64,000 nt of DNA from Rapana venosa (GCA_028751875.1 CM054141.1:70673660-70737659), one strand, 5' to 3'. Positions 23,553 to 38,800 are shown, counted from the stretch's first letter. A program made the numbers and translations. The notes: a model not told the origin generated them from the sequence alone.

Positions 23553-24803
23553 AGACTGTTCAGAGTTGTAGATGATAAATACTATCGGAAAAAAACACGT
23601 TGAAATAATTTGAAATAATTATGACAACAGAAATTTTAATTTGTTCTATGATATTGTCTTGTAAAACGATGCACGGAAACACAGTTTAATTTGTTTCTTG
23701 ATATGTAAAAATCCTCAGTATTCCTAAAGGGATGACAGGAAATACAGAATTTGAAATTGAACCAACTCTTTGGTAGTTATCAGCTTCTACAATTCACTTA
23801 CGACTAGCTGGCGCTGACTCGTGTCATCAACCATAGCAAATGCCGGCATCTTTAAGTTACAGACGGCAGAGAAAGCCGGTGGAATTGATTACACGAACTT
23901 ACTCAGCATATAATGCATACTGAATAATAGGCGTAGATGCCGATTGCAAGCGCTGGAGTAGCTTGATGACCTAAAAACTTAAATCAGTCCAAGACCAATC
24001 TGTTGAGTTATGAAAGTGAAAGTAAGTCAAGGGAGCTAAAGCGCTCAGTAAGGAAGTCACTCTTGTATCTTATGTTATTATCATTATGATGGCTGCGCCC
24101 TGCGCAGCAGAAGAAAGCTGTGCAATCGGCTGTGCATACAAACTTTTCTACTTAATCAAACACGATCTAAGAGTTGCATTGAAAAGTTCTTACATTTTTA
24201 ACGTGATTGTGCAGCAGCTAAAACTTGCGATTGAGAAAGATAGCAGCATTTTGATTTCTTATCAGGGATGGAGTCGTCTTCCAGTTCCTATGAATTTGTC
24301 GTCTGCCACTGCTGCTTAGTGTTGGCGTCACGGGGGTCACAGCTGTGCTGCAACATCTGTTTTCATCCTTTTAGGCTACTGCAAATGGATGTACCTCTTT
24401 CGTCTATATGATTTTGTGAATACCTCGTGCAGATCTTAATTAATTTTAAGGACGACACATGTGTCAGTTTTCTCCCAACAGGTACTGAACAAAAACAGCT
24501 TGATCGATATTGTCACAGTGTGTTTTCTGTGTACACACAAACTGGGGTACACATATCACCATCCGTTTTCGTCGTGATGTAGGATATTTTCGTGAGTTGC
24601 TTTTAACAGTTCAGTGTATTGGTTAGGATGGAAGATCAACATAAGTTAGTTCTCATAACTAGCAAAGAGAGGCGTTGCAGCCTAAAACTGACAGAGATCA
24701 GGGTATTAGAAAAAATCTCATTGCAACCATACTCCTGCTACTGATCATCAGATATGCCTTGACTTGTCATTTTATGAATCAGTGACCATTACCCTTAACC
24801 AAA

Positions 24804-24953
24804 ATGTTACTTGAAGTAATAATGGTGTCAGTGCTGTTTGGAGCAGTGCTGACACTAATAGTTCAGGTGTTTGTGCTACGCTGGTATTTGAATCGAATTC
24901 CACAACAAAGTCCACAAGACCGAGAACAGTTTCCTGTCATCAACCTCCCACAG
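24804..24953 (+). CDS. PDZD8: PDZD8 exon 1: N-terminal membrane anchor
   Basis: Fifty codons, ending in phase 0 at CAG|GTAAGC. Residues about 7-28 (MVSVLFGAVLTLIVQVFVLR) form one hydrophobic helix followed by RWYLNR, the type I-like ER anchor of the family. In-frame stop TGA at 24783-24785 and A at -3 support the ATG. The end, FPVINLPQ, aligns with the FRYIKPVPG-like segment before the SMP domain in vertebrates. Confidence 0.9.
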
Positions 24954-27900
24954 GTAAGCACTTGAAAAAAAAGATCTTAAAGGTTGCTAGCGATTTTGCA
25001 GATTTTAGGATAGTAGTACTAGTAGTAAGTACTACTAGCAGTAGTACACTAGTACAGTAGTAGTCATTTTCATTTTATGTTGAACATAACATGTTTGATA
25101 GAATGTATCAATTGACACAATTGAGGCAGTCTTGATCAGTTGATGGTTTTGGAAAAGAAGTAGCCTAAGTTTTGTATGGTTAAATTTTTTTTTTACAACA
25201 CTTACTAAAGATGTATGAAACGAAATGGTGTAATATAATTTTAAAAAAATCCATGTATTAAAATTATTTTTTGTAATTAACAGGATTTATTTGTAATAAT
25301 GGCTTAATGCCTAGTACTGTGTAGTAGTAAACACTGGGAAGCTATGAATTTTTTAATAAATTTTTTTTATTATGATGAACATCCACCTGATTCAACAAAC
25401 TCCTCAGCAGTTATGTTATTGTCAGTCTTTTTTTTTTCTTTTACCAGCTATCAGCTGCATTTTTAACAGAACTAGAAGTAAAAGTCTTTAAATTTCATCT
25501 GATCAAATCACTTTCCTTTCAGTATCAAATATTTCACAATAATGCTTAAAAAGGAACTTGTTTTTTTCATTTAATGAATCATAATGATCCATCACTATTA
25601 CTAGTATTAGTATCACTTTGATTAAAATAAAAAGAAAAAAGTTGTACCCAAGGACTTTTTTTCTATGATTGTGGTCTTTATGAATGATGTTTTTAAAAAT
25701 GAAATTGGGGAGTTGAATGCCTTATCCTTATGGATTGTTACATGTCATTTGATATTCATATGAGCACTTTAGTTAAATATTCATCTGCTCTGATGTCACT
25801 GGCAGTGATGAGCTATGTATAGGTAACTATAAGTATAAGCCTGTCCAGTAGTATTCAGATATTAGAAATACTGTATTATAAATTTGCTGTCCATGGTCTG
25901 AGTTTTGTCACCAATTTCCTTCATTGAAGATTGCTGCTATGTACTGCCACAGTGCTAGTCTACTACCACTACTACTGGGCAGTACCAGTCACTGAGTCAG
26001 TCAGATTGTTGACTTGATTCAGAAATATTTAAGCTACAAGTTATTGAAGGACACAACTAGTATTGAGATTTGGGGAAAGGGGGGGGGGGGGGGTAGATTT
26101 GTTCAGTTAATAACTTTCTGTATTATTATCAGAAGGTGAGAAGTGCCTTTAGTTTAGATTTGATCTTGAAATTTAAAATTATTAATGTTGATCTGGTGAG
26201 AAAGTCCCTGGTGACAATGTACATTCTGCATGAGACTGAGACTGTGAGAATGAGAATATCACACTGTCTTACATTTGATTTGGATTTCAAGTTTGCCTGT
26301 TACAGTGTTAGTGTTAAAACTGGAATGAAATATTGAATTTATAGTTAATTGTCTAGCCAGTTTGAGGAATTATTACTGTGTTTTCAAGTTTATTTTCGAT
26401 ATATTAATTTCATGCTTGATAGATGAAACTCTAATAAAAAAAAAAAAAAAACAGCCTTAAAAGGCCATACAAAAATTAGAAGTTTTATTTTAGATTTTAT
26501 AACACAAGTTTACAAATTTGTTATTACAGTATACTATAGACTATAGACCGCAATACGTTCATTGAAGTACTCATTATAAATCATTTTGAGTGTTTGTTGT
26601 GTCTTGATGGTATGCCAATAAAGAGAAAGGACAATTTTACACAAATCTGTCATATTTAAAAAAAAAAAAAAAAAGGGGGGGGGGGGGGGGGGGGGGCTAG
26701 CTGAAAATGTTTTTTCATTGAAGGAAATTATAACTCATACAAAGTGAAAGATAAGAGAATTGACAGTGGTTTTTTTCTCTGGCTATGACCCAGTCCTTGA
26801 TGATATTGATCTATGGAGCCTGCAGCATCTAAGAAGATGCGTTTTAAAATGTTTTAATTGTTCAAGAATGAATTTCAGTTCTAAGCTTTATAGATGAACG
26901 TCATGTTCAAAACAAATAAGAAAACAAACCCAGCCCATATAGCTGGTTAGAATGGCTGTAATTTATCATTAAGATATGTTGACAACAGATTACATTTTTA
27001 TTTTATTCAATTCTTTTATAATTGTATGTTAAATGAAAATGTTTGAAGCGTATTGATTTAATCACAATTCTTTTCTGTAAAGAATAAAACAAACTATTAC
27101 CCCCCTCCCCCCGTCCCACCCCCCCCCCCCCTCCCCCCTCCCTCCACACACACACTTTCAGCCTTGTTGACCACAAAGGCTGCAGCAGGGCAGACATGTT
27201 GTGAGAGAATCATACCAGTGGCTTTTTAAGATTTATTCATCTGAAAACTAAACTAAAGCATCAGAGCATTTAGTCTGAATGATCAGCTGAACCTAATGAT
27301 AATATGAAACAAGGAAAGCCTGTCTACAGCCCTTGAATACGTGAAGGAGATTTTAAAAAATAAAAAGATAAAGTGTAAAGTTCTTTGCCACTTGATGACT
27401 TGTCATGGCAGTCTCACCATTAGACTCTCAAGTGCTGCAAACCTCCCTGAGGGCAGACCAAACTTGTCCAAATGTGTGGTGAAGTAGAACAATAAATTTC
27501 CTAGCTTAAAAACTATCAATCCTTTTAAGTTCAAGGGAGCATTACTTTGTCCACAAATCCATAATAAAATATGACAATGGGAGTTAAAAAAAAGAAGCAG
27601 CAAAACTGCATTTGGTGCCTGTTCCTTTCTTTAATTACTTAGAATTGACACATCTATTCATATTTTATGTGGTTGTAATCAGTAGGCAACTGAGTAAAGT
27701 TTGAAAATCATTTGTATTCACTTTGCTTTTTCTAGGAACTTGAAATGAATGATTCACACATCCAGCAGGAAAGGTGTCTGCCAGTGTCATCCGTTGCACA
27801 ACACAGTGTATTGATCATGTCTACTGCAGGTGTTGAAAGACAAGCTGAAAGACGGAGCCACCTTACAGCAGAAAGAGAACTGCTTGTGGATGAACCTGAT

Positions 27901-29543
27901 GGGGCAGTTTCTGTTCCAGGAACTCAGGGACACCAGCACCGTTAGAAGGTAAACTGCACTATCACAGAGAGACAATGAAGTTATTAATCCAGTTGCTGTG
28001 CAAAACTTGCTTTACTGATTACATCACTTTGTGTGTTGTTTATTCCATGTCCCTGAACGTGATCTTATATTTTGTCTTACTTTAATTTAGTTTTAAGTCA
28101 TTGCCATAAAACAAAAACAAATGAAACCCCAAACCAAAAAAAAATCCAAACAAAACTGAAGCCCAAACTGCAAAGAAAACAAAAAAACCAGACAGACATT
28201 TATCTGACAAAACCTTGACCAAAACAACTATCCCCTGAAAAAAGCGCCCAATACCAAAACAATGCAAAAACCCCCCAAAATCTTTAAATCTGAAGTTCAA
28301 GAATGTTGGTGTATTTTTGGTTGTTTAAAAAACCCCCCAAAACCATGAACCATTAACACGATAATTTTTAACATGGCTTCAGTATATTGTCAAGTGATTT
28401 TGCTTGCTGTACATGTTTCATTTGTCTGGGTCTTTTTTAGAAACTACTTTTGCTAGCAGCAGTGAGACAATATAACTTTTGTGTGCATGCCTTTAATGGT
28501 ACGTGTGTGTATGTGTGTGTGCGCATGCATGTATCATTGTGACTTGTGAATAAAGGAATCAGAAAATGCTATGCAGTCACTGAGTCAGTGTGACAGTGTG
28601 TTATTAAGTGTCTGGGGAGTGAAATTTTAGAGGAGTAGCAACTTTACATTTCAGAATGCAATTATTTTTCCTTGAAAGCTAAGTAACTGCAATTTCTGTG
28701 TCTGTACATTCTTTAGTTTAGTTCACTATGTTAGTCAGTTTAGGATTCTGTTATTGTCCAGGTCCAAATGGATCTTGAGTGTGATTTATAACATGATCAA
28801 AGAAAGGATGCCAAAATATAAACAAGATTATGGTTTTGTGCATTGCAAACAAGTGTTTATAATAACCATCATATGCAGTAGCAGACAAGGCAAATGTCAG
28901 CTACATCTGATAATATCAGTATAATTTTATTTAAAACAATTTGTATTCTGGCCACAAGAAACGGGCCTTCATGAAGGAGAGCTATGCACAAGTGTTTGCT
29001 ACTGTTACTGTTACTGTGTTAGTGTTATTGCATGCAGCAAAGTCAAGCTATATTTACCAGGATATCAAAACAAAAAATTGGCTGGCATCTGAAAACATTT
29101 CCTTTGTTTTCATAAACTAGACTCATTTAATTTGAAAAAAAAATCTTTTGCTCTGATTTTTGTTAGTAGTGAATCACAGTTCTACTAGAAGTAGCAAAAC
29201 TTTTGTAAAGATATATATATTATAGCATTCTGTTTCAACCTCATTGACTTAATATATTGCTTCACTGTTCTAGACTTGAAACTTCCGTGACAGAAATGAA
29301 TGTGTTCTGTGCCAGTAAGCTGAGCTGTAAATTTTCTGAGGTGATGAGAAATATACAGTACTTAACTCCTTTTGAGGGAAGTATATACTTGTACAGCTGA
29401 TTTACTTTGAGACTGTTAGAAACTGCCTGTCTGCAAAGTTTCAGAATTTTTATCCCATTATAATGTGACGTATGGGCCATTTACACCCAGTGGTGAAAAG
29501 GTTGATAATGTAAAAGGCTGAATGTAATTTCTATACTTACTAG

Positions 29544-29603
<60 letters not shown>

Positions 29604-32600
29604 ACATACAGTATTCTTTGATTGGTGTGTGTGTATACATGTAGTCTTTGATTGGTGTGTGTGTGTGACTGTACTTTGATTTTCATCATTTGATCTTCTG
29701 CCCCACTTTAAAAAAAAAAAAGTCCAGTGTGTATATATATATATATATTTTTTTTTTTATAAATTATTTTTTTTTTTTATAGTTTGGCACCATGTGTTGC
29801 AATGCACATGATGTGAAATATGTATGTGTGTGTCTGTTTTAAGTATGTGTCTGTGTTTTGAGTGTGTGTATTTGCGTGTGTGCGTGCATGCATGTGTGAT
29901 TGCGTACGTGTGTGTATCCATGCATGTGAGAGTGCGCTGTGTGTGTGCATGGTGGGGTGTGTGGTGTGTACTTGTGTGTATTGCTGTCTCTGTTTTGTCA
30001 GTGTCTGTCTGTCTGTATAATATAGATATATATTTGCGGTGTGGAATGTGTGTGGGCATGTGTGTGTGTGTGTAAATGTGTGTGTGCATTTGATGTATGT
30101 GTGCTTGTGTGTGGTTTTCAGATGTACATCTCTTCACAAATGATAGTAGACACAGAAAAAAAGAAAAGCTGAGTGCATGGGTGCATTATGTGTTTAAGTG
30201 TATGTGCATGTGTGCGAGTCTGTATGACAGTGTGTATGTGCAAGTATGTGTGTGTGTGTGCGTGCACCTATGCATTGGAGAACAAGAAAATATTAGTGTG
30301 TAAATTTACTATTCACTGTTGGTACAAGTTTGAGCTTTTAAGCTTCAACATACTGTTTTCGTATGTTAGTCTAGAAAGTGGAAATTCTTGACTAGACCAT
30401 CGCAAGTAGTAGTATATTTTATTAAACTGAAGATTATTCATAAAACACAAATATTGTTAAAGCCATACTCTTAAAATAATAAGTTTGTGAAGACTTTGTT
30501 TACTTTGTGGGGGACATTTGCATATTAGAAAAAAAAAGAGAGATGGATTAAAAAATTTTTTTTGTAAGGTATTCAACATGCCATGGATATAAATACCGAA
30601 AGATCTAGTCAGACAAACTCCTGAGTGTAATCTAAACCTTGCATGCTTGCCAGTGTTGGTTACATGGGGAGACATTCCAAGAGTGAAGCCTGATTGTTTG
30701 GTTTTGTTGGTCTGTTGCAGATGGGTGATGAGAAAGATGAATTTTGAATTTGCAGAGTTGTTACAAACCACCTCTGGTAAACTGCTGGCCCATATCATAG
30801 TAAGTTATTTGTTGTCTTTGAGTATGTATACATGAATAAGGGGTGAGGCAGCATAGTGGACAGAGTGTTGAGTTCCTGATCTGACTGCCTGGGTTCAAGA
30901 CACCCATGCGGGGGGATTTTTTTTCCTGGCGTTAACATCATAATTAACTTCACTTCCCCCCAAATCCTTACATGAGACTATAAATCAAGATCTTGTGTGC
31001 AAATGCATGCAGAACATCTTGTGCACACCTTAAAATCCCACTCCACCTTTCAGAAGAATACACCATTCATGTTGGTAGGAATGGACAACACCCCCCCCTC
31101 CCCACCCCCCCAAAAAAAACAACCCAAAGAAAAAACCCCACAAGTAGACTGGTGTCATGGTGTGACATCCCCGAAGTCAGAATGTGGCTACCTTAATGTG
31201 GGTAAGTGTCACATACTCACAATCTCACCACTGGTGAAACTTGGAAGTTCTGGCTGCAGAACAAACTAACAAAACTGTAAAAAACAACAACAAAAAGTTA
31301 AATCATGAAGATTTTTCATGTTCCAAATACTATGCATAATATCAACTGTTTTTCTGCTGTACCAAAAAAGGGAGGGATCACTTTATGAGTGATTGCATGA
31401 GTGAAATTCAGAAATAGATAAATGTGAAAATCTATACTCTGTAGCGAATGTTTAGCTGTTAATGCATGTATACAACAGTACATATATGTACGTAAACTAC
31501 TTTTCCAACTTGACATATACTGAAATAGATGCTCACAAATATAGATTTGTCCAAGCACAAATGAACCCATGCATTCACACATCTTTGAATGCATGAATCG
31601 TTGATCTTTTGCAGCACACAATACACATAAATGATATGTATCATTACTATACTATAAGGGTGCAACCACAGGGGCTCACATCCTTACAGGCATGGTCACG
31701 CTGTCAGAAGCTGACTTCTTTGCACGCACACAAATGCATCCAGCCATAAACACATTACATTACAGTACATGCATGCACACACTTATATACAATAAACACA
31801 TTTGGTCTCATCTTTTGATGTGATGTATTCACATCCTTGCCTGCACACATGTGCATGCATAAACTCGAAGGTACACAAGTGTACAAATTGAATATATAGA
31901 TCTTGTCTGACGCATTGTACTAAAAACACTCTTACACTGTGAAACATCAACAGAAGCATGCTTATATGAAAGCCAGCATGAGTACATGACTTTGTACACA
32001 AGTTTGGAGGAGCTTGGTTATTGATGAACTGCAGTGAACTTGACACTATTGAACGCACCTGTCTGGAGTTTTGGCGAGAACAGCAGTTGCTCCAATATCA
32101 AGACATCTCCAGGAACGTCCTCAGTAGCACAGTGTCACGCAGTATACCTGCTCCATCTTGAAAGATGACTAATACACTGATGCATTTATACATGTATGAA
32201 TGAAGGGAAGTCATTGCTCATGCAACATGTACATAACCAACACCAAGAGCAACAACAAAGCTAACAATATAAAAGGCTGCAGAATAAAACATTAGTGGGA
32301 ATTTTCAAGGTATTTTATTTCAGTAACACAAAATTACTGATTCTTTTTCTCTCTGCCATTACTTTTATCAGTTGTTTATTTTACCTTTTGGCGGGGAGGA
32401 GTGTTGTATCTTACTTAGTTTATTTTTCATTTATTGTTCAAATTAATCATTTTGTGGTCTTTGTTTTGTATTCACTTGTTATACATTTTTTTTAAGATAA
32501 GTTTTTTGTAACACACACTCACACACAGAGAATATCTTGTGCACACATTAAAACCTGTTATGCTTTTTGGAAGAGTAGGCCATTGTATGCTGCTGGGAAC

Positions 32601-32705
32601 AGATGACAAAATTTACAAAATGCATACACACGAATGGGCAAAAAAGCACATGGGTGCTTTTTCCATTATCCTTGAATTTGAAATAAAAGAATAGGTAAAT
32701 AGATA

Positions 32706-32749
<44 letters not shown>

Positions 32750-32856
32750 ACACACAGATTTTACATGTTTAAATGCGAACAGATGTTAAATCAAACACAC
32801 ACACACACACACACTCTCTCCCCCTCTCCCTCCCTCCCCCACATACACACCCACAT

Positions 32857-32894
<38 letters not shown>

Positions 32895-35800
32895 ACTCAC
32901 ACACACACACGCACACATGCACATGCACACATACACTTACACAAAGGATGAAATGTAATACAATGGGAACTTTTGTAGCACTTTATTGTGGAGTAGCCCA
33001 AAGTGCTGAGATACAGTACCACTGATGGGCCCTGTGTAATAACAATAGTATGACAGCGACGGCAATAATGGCATTTAATGGTCTGGGAAATAGAAACGGT
33101 AACAACGACAACAAAGCAACTAGTCAACAAATAAAAACTTGACTAATCATTGATATAATTGTTCTCACTGAGACTCACAGCATATTGCCCATAAAGCAAG
33201 GCATACACGTGACATATATGTACATATGTGTATTGTGCGTCCTTGTGCAGTTTGAATGTTACTATTTTCTGTGGTGAATGTGTTCTGTTTATTGTTATGT
33301 ATGGCTTGTAACCCATGTGAATGTATTTGTTTATCAATTGAGATAATAAAGTATTGGTATTGTATTGAAAGACCACAAAATTGTGTGTCTCTACCCTTCT
33401 ATTAGATCAAGAAAAATGCATTTCAAGAATGACAAAGACTGCCAGAGGGTGAAAAGTAAGGCTAAGAGAGAGATCTATAATTACAAGCCTGCAGGTGAAA
33501 AGTAAGGCTAAGAGAGAGATCTATAATTACAAGCCTGCAGGTGAAAACTAAGGCTAAGAGAGAGATCTATATTTACAAGCTTGCAGGTGAAAAGTAAGGC
33601 TAAGAGAGAGATCTATAATTACAAGCCTGCAGGTGAAAAGTAAGGCTAAGAGAGAGATCTATAATTACAAGCCTGCAGGTGAAAAGTAAGGCTAAGAGAG
33701 AGATCTATAATTACAAGCTTGCAGGTGAAAAGTAAGGCTAAGAGAGAGATCTATAATTACAAGCCTGCAGGTGAAAAGTAAGGCTAAGAGAGAGATCTAT
33801 AATTACAAGCCTGCAGGTGAAAACTAAGGCTAAGAGAGAGATCTATAATTACAAGCCTGCAGGTGAAAACCATGGCGTTGTGTGTGTGCAGGTGCGTGAC
33901 TTCAGCCTGGGGTCCAAGTTCCCTGTGATTGGGGGAGTCTGTGTGCAGAATGTGGAGCTGGGGGAGGGGGAACAGCTGGAGGTGGGTTGTTTTGAGTGTG
34001 CGGGTGTGCGTACATGCTTGCGTGTGTGTGCAAAGGCTGTCAGTTTTCTCCACTTTCAGCTGCTATCCATTCCATCCCAACCCATCCCAGCCCAGCTGGG
34101 GCTAGCCAGTGCTAGGTATAGCAGGCACTGACACTGCCTGGTCTTGGCAGCTTCGGGCGTTCCTTAATGTAACAGTGTAGAAAACTTGGAGGGTCAAGGA
34201 AATGGAGGGGTGTGGGTGAGAAAGGAAGGGGTGCCCCGATCCTAGACCGAGTTATGGTGGATTTGTGGTGCCTGTGTGTATGTTTTGTATATATATGTGT
34301 GTGTGTGTAATTGTGTGTGTGTTTCCATGTTTCACAGTGTCTGGATATCACCATGGACATGGATTACGATGGAGGGTTCACACTAGGTGTGGATGTGATG
34401 CTCCCCTTCAATAAAATGGCGTTCATCTCTGTCACACTCCGGAAACTGTGTGGTCGCGCCCGTCTTCAGCTCACTCGCCTTCCGTACACCCACTGGTCCT
34501 TCTCCTTTCTGCAGGTACACAGACCGCCTTCACTTTGTTGTGTCCTGCTATGTGGATAGATAGATATTCCAAAACATGTAGTCAGCGGACCAGCTTGATT
34601 TGTAACAAGCATGGATCCTCATTTATGTAGAATATTTTGAATCTTTATCAAATTTAGAGCTTGAAATCATGATTGCTTTGTGAATCATTTCAAATTGAAT
34701 GCTTGAAGTCAGGATCACTTTGTGAATCCTTTGAAATTGAATGCTTGAAATCAGGATCTGCTTGTAAATCAGTTCAAACTGAATAACTGAATGTTAGCTC
34801 ATGTTATGGAATTGTGTGCTTGGGCAGGAACCAGAGGCCAGTTTTGATGTAGAATCTCATTTTGAGGGTCGACCATTACCTCAGGTGGCTGCTCTCATCG
34901 TCAATCAGGTCAGTGACTCCTTTCATGAAACGGGGCAGATTTTCTCTGCATACTTCTAGTTATCTCCTTTCCTTAGTACTTTTTTCACTGTTTCTCTAGT
35001 GGTACTACTTTTCACTGTAAATGGAGAAGGGGGATCATGTCAGCGTCAATGGGTGCCGCTGCTAACGCCAAGCTGGGTGATGCCAACAGGTGAGACAGGT
35101 GAGGGTCTTGATCTGACAGTAGCTGAGGGTGGAGTGTGGGTCTCTGTAAAGGTGTTCGTTCAATATTTCCCCCTGGAGTTAACATTGGTACTGACTTCAC
35201 TCCCTCTGAAGACCTTCGGATGAGAATAGAATTGAGGTCTCGTGTGCAGAACCTCTGGTGCATTTGTTATATATAACCTCATACATGTTTTGTAGAAGAG
35301 TAGCCAGCTTTGTCTGGTGGAATGGAGGACTTCAGCATACCCAGCATGCATCTTGCAATGTGGGGACGGATGGGGCCCACCTGGTTCAGTTTGCCTGCAA
35401 TACACTGCCTGCAAAATGAAGTGCAGTGCCCCTATGAATCCTTGATATAAATAGATGTTGCAAGAGAAGTCTCAGTCAGGTCACATTCACTGTTACCTGT
35501 TTTGATATTGGCTATTGCTAGAATTTCTAATGGTTTCCACAGTGACACACATAGTTTGATCCTGTTGTTTATTGCTGCTGCTGTTTATCACCATTTGATA
35601 TCTGACGATTGCCACTGTGACATAGTTTGATCCTGTTGTATGTTGCCACTGCTGTTTACTGCCATTTCTAGCAGCCACCACAGTTATTTTGCACGATCCT
35701 TTCATTTATTACCACATTTCATTGCCACATTTCATTCTTTGATGTGTCATGGAAACAGCTGCGGAGAACCATTCGTAAAAAGCACACCCTACCCAACCAC

Positions 35801-38800
35801 AAGATGCGCTTCAAACCAGTCTTCCCTCGGCCAGAAGCGCCTGTGTCGCCATGCCGACTGAAGGTCAACGGGCAGTGCATTACAGTGGGGCGGCTGTGTG
35901 TGACCTTCATCAAGTGTTCCCGCCTGATCCCGGTGTCCAAGGACACCACCCTGTACTGCATCCTGTCAGCAGGTGAGCCTCCCTTCCACCCTTGTTTCGT
36001 CTCACAGTTGCTGTTTGTTTGTTGATTTCTGCTGTGTTTTCTTAGTGTGAATTTTTATGATTGTTCATCTGTTGGCCTCATTACAGATTGATTCTGATTG
36101 TACAAGTACCCTTGTGAATAAACCTATTCAAAGGAACTGTTAATCTTTTTTCTGCTTGTATCTCCCTGTATACGACCTCATGTGGTCTATTGGAATCAAA
36201 GGGCTTATTTGATGTTTGAACGTATAGTTGAAAATGTTTGTATGTTTGCCCCTGAATTTTAAGTCATTCATGAAGAGGAAAACATTTCACAGATGCACTG
36301 GCTGAATTATTCACAGACGGTAACTTTGTACATTTTTGTAATCATTGTAAAGGGAGACTTGCTGTTTTTATTTACTGTGTGTTGTTCATGTAAACTAGAA
36401 AAAGCTGGTATGTGACAGTGTGTGTGCATGTGTGTGTGAGACATGTGCTGCCATTATTGTGTAGACACGAAACCATGGAAAGAACTTATGCGAGGTCAGC
36501 GAAAGGTGTGGGTGACCTATGATGTCGAGGTCAACAAAGGTCAAGCAGATAACATTGGCATCAACTTCAGAGATGTGAGTGATTTTTGTTTTTAGTTATT
36601 TGTTTACAATCACACATTATCATGTAATCATAGAATACTGTAAACCATAAAAGATACAATCTGGCAAACTTGCTTATGAACCTATATGTATGTAAATGTG
36701 ATGGATGCATGCCTCATGTGTGCTATGGCAGATTATCGTACAGGCTTCAAGTACTTGTTGCCCCAGCCTTGCTCCTTTGTGTTAAAAATTGTTCTGGGCC
36801 AAGATTTTTTTCATGGCTATTTTGGATTGTTCTCATGGTAACGGTGCATGAAATCAAGCAATTTGTAGTTTTAGGTTTTAAAAGTTATGAACTTGCTGTA
36901 AAAGTGACGCACTTGTCTCCTAAAGCATATAATATCTATCTCATATGGCTTTGGGTGTGGTCTTTAGCCAGACCATGTGGAATGCATTGTGATCTATCCC
37001 AAACAGGCGACAGCTTGTTTGCTCCTGCCAGTCAGCACTCTGCATTGTGCTGGCAACACTCATTTTGCACATGCCTGGGAGATTGAATTCCTTGGAAGTT
37101 AAAGATACCTGCACCTTACTTACATGCTAACATGTCATGTAGCAGTCTGTCTGTTCCATTCTTTAAAATCATTCTTCTCTCCTGTTGATTTTAAAGGCTC
37201 TGTGTGTTTGCAACTGCAACTCTGTTTCATTTGAAGTGTATTTAGATACATAGACCAACTTGCCCATTGTTGTCAATGTAACAGTTTAGAAGAGGTCAGT
37301 ATTTTGATATGATTGTAGACTGTGACTCAGATACTGTGTTGATTAACTGTGAGGTGACATGACAGTAAGTTGTGGTGCTGTTGTCAGGAGTACCTGATGG
37401 ATCGCTATGGCATGGCTGTCATTGTGGACCTGGTGCAGATGGATTCTCCAGCAGCTAAGGCTGACATCAGAAAGGTAAACAGAGGAATGTAATTATCTAG
37501 GAGAAAACAGTTCACGTGACTTTACTGTCCAGTTGATGTGAATATTGGACATGCTGGCTATTCATACATCGTATGGGTTTGTATATTGGAATCACTCCTT
37601 TGGTGGTCGCTGAAAGACCCTCAAAACCAAGTTGCAGAAGCTTGGCCTTTTAGAAGTCTCTAGAAATGAGAACGATAATAATGATTATCATGATATGGTT
37701 ATGAAGATAGTGATTATGATAATGTTATTATTTCATAGTGTAAATCAAAACACCTTTAGTGTATCAGTTGTATTCCTGAAATTGTTCCCCATATTTCTTG
37801 TACAGAATTTACTTGACAAGTATTGTTTTAAGATGCTCTTTAGGCAGTTAAAGATTCTACATATCTTTAGCATGCATTTTTGTGGCACTGATTCCTCTTT
37901 CCCTCATCTGTCTGTCTCTACTGTGAATGTTGGGGGTTTGACCCTTCATATTGTGCCATCAATATTTAAAAAAAGTTGTAATGATCATTTTTTCAGGGAG
38001 ATGTCCTCATCTCTGTTGGAACCACACGTGTTGTGTCCATGAAACAAGCAGCAAAGCTGTTCAAGAACTCTGGAGAAAAGTAAGACTGGCATTTGTTTGT
38101 AATTTTCAACATGGTGACCACTTTGAATGTGTGTGTGTGTGTGTCTGTAATCATATTTCATTCTTTCAACCCGCTGTTTTACGTAGTTTTGTTTTCTCTT
38201 TGATCCCATGTGTGCGCGTGTGTGTGTGTATGTGTGAGAAAAAGAGAAAAGAGAGAGTATGTGTGTGTGCATACACATGTGTATGTATGCAGGTGTGTGT
38301 GTGTGTAAATGTATGTGTGTTAATGCATGTGTACATAATCATATTGCTGGATGTAAATGGAGATATGTCTATAAAGTATTAACTTATTGTGTGATCTTTC
38401 TATATGTACAGATTCTCAGTGCGAATAGAACGCCCTCAGGTTAAGCTACCTCAAGATGTCAAGTTCCAAGAAGATGCTATATCACTGTTCAAGGTAATGG
38501 TGGAACCTTTCTCTGGGAAGGGATTAAGCATAGGTCATAGTCCTTAAACGTACACTTTGTGCACTTTTGTTTGTTTCCTTTTTCTTTTTTATTGCTAGTG
38601 CATTTAAATGTTGTCATGGCATGGAGCATCCAAGGCAGCAGCTATTTTGAACAGAAAGTGAAGCTTTGCCCTGTGCCCTGTATTATTGATGCTCATTTAT
38701 TAAAAAAAACCCCACCCAAAACCTTGCTTGAAAACTTGGAAATACAGTTTGCCAGGCCTTACTGATGCATATGCTGATGATTCAGAGCTAAATGCGTGTT

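Noticed and set aside
24086..24319. 77-codon frame upstream of PDZD8
   Set aside because: Not in phase with or joined to exon 1, and no recognisable motif. It could be an upstream open frame, but this is unsupported.
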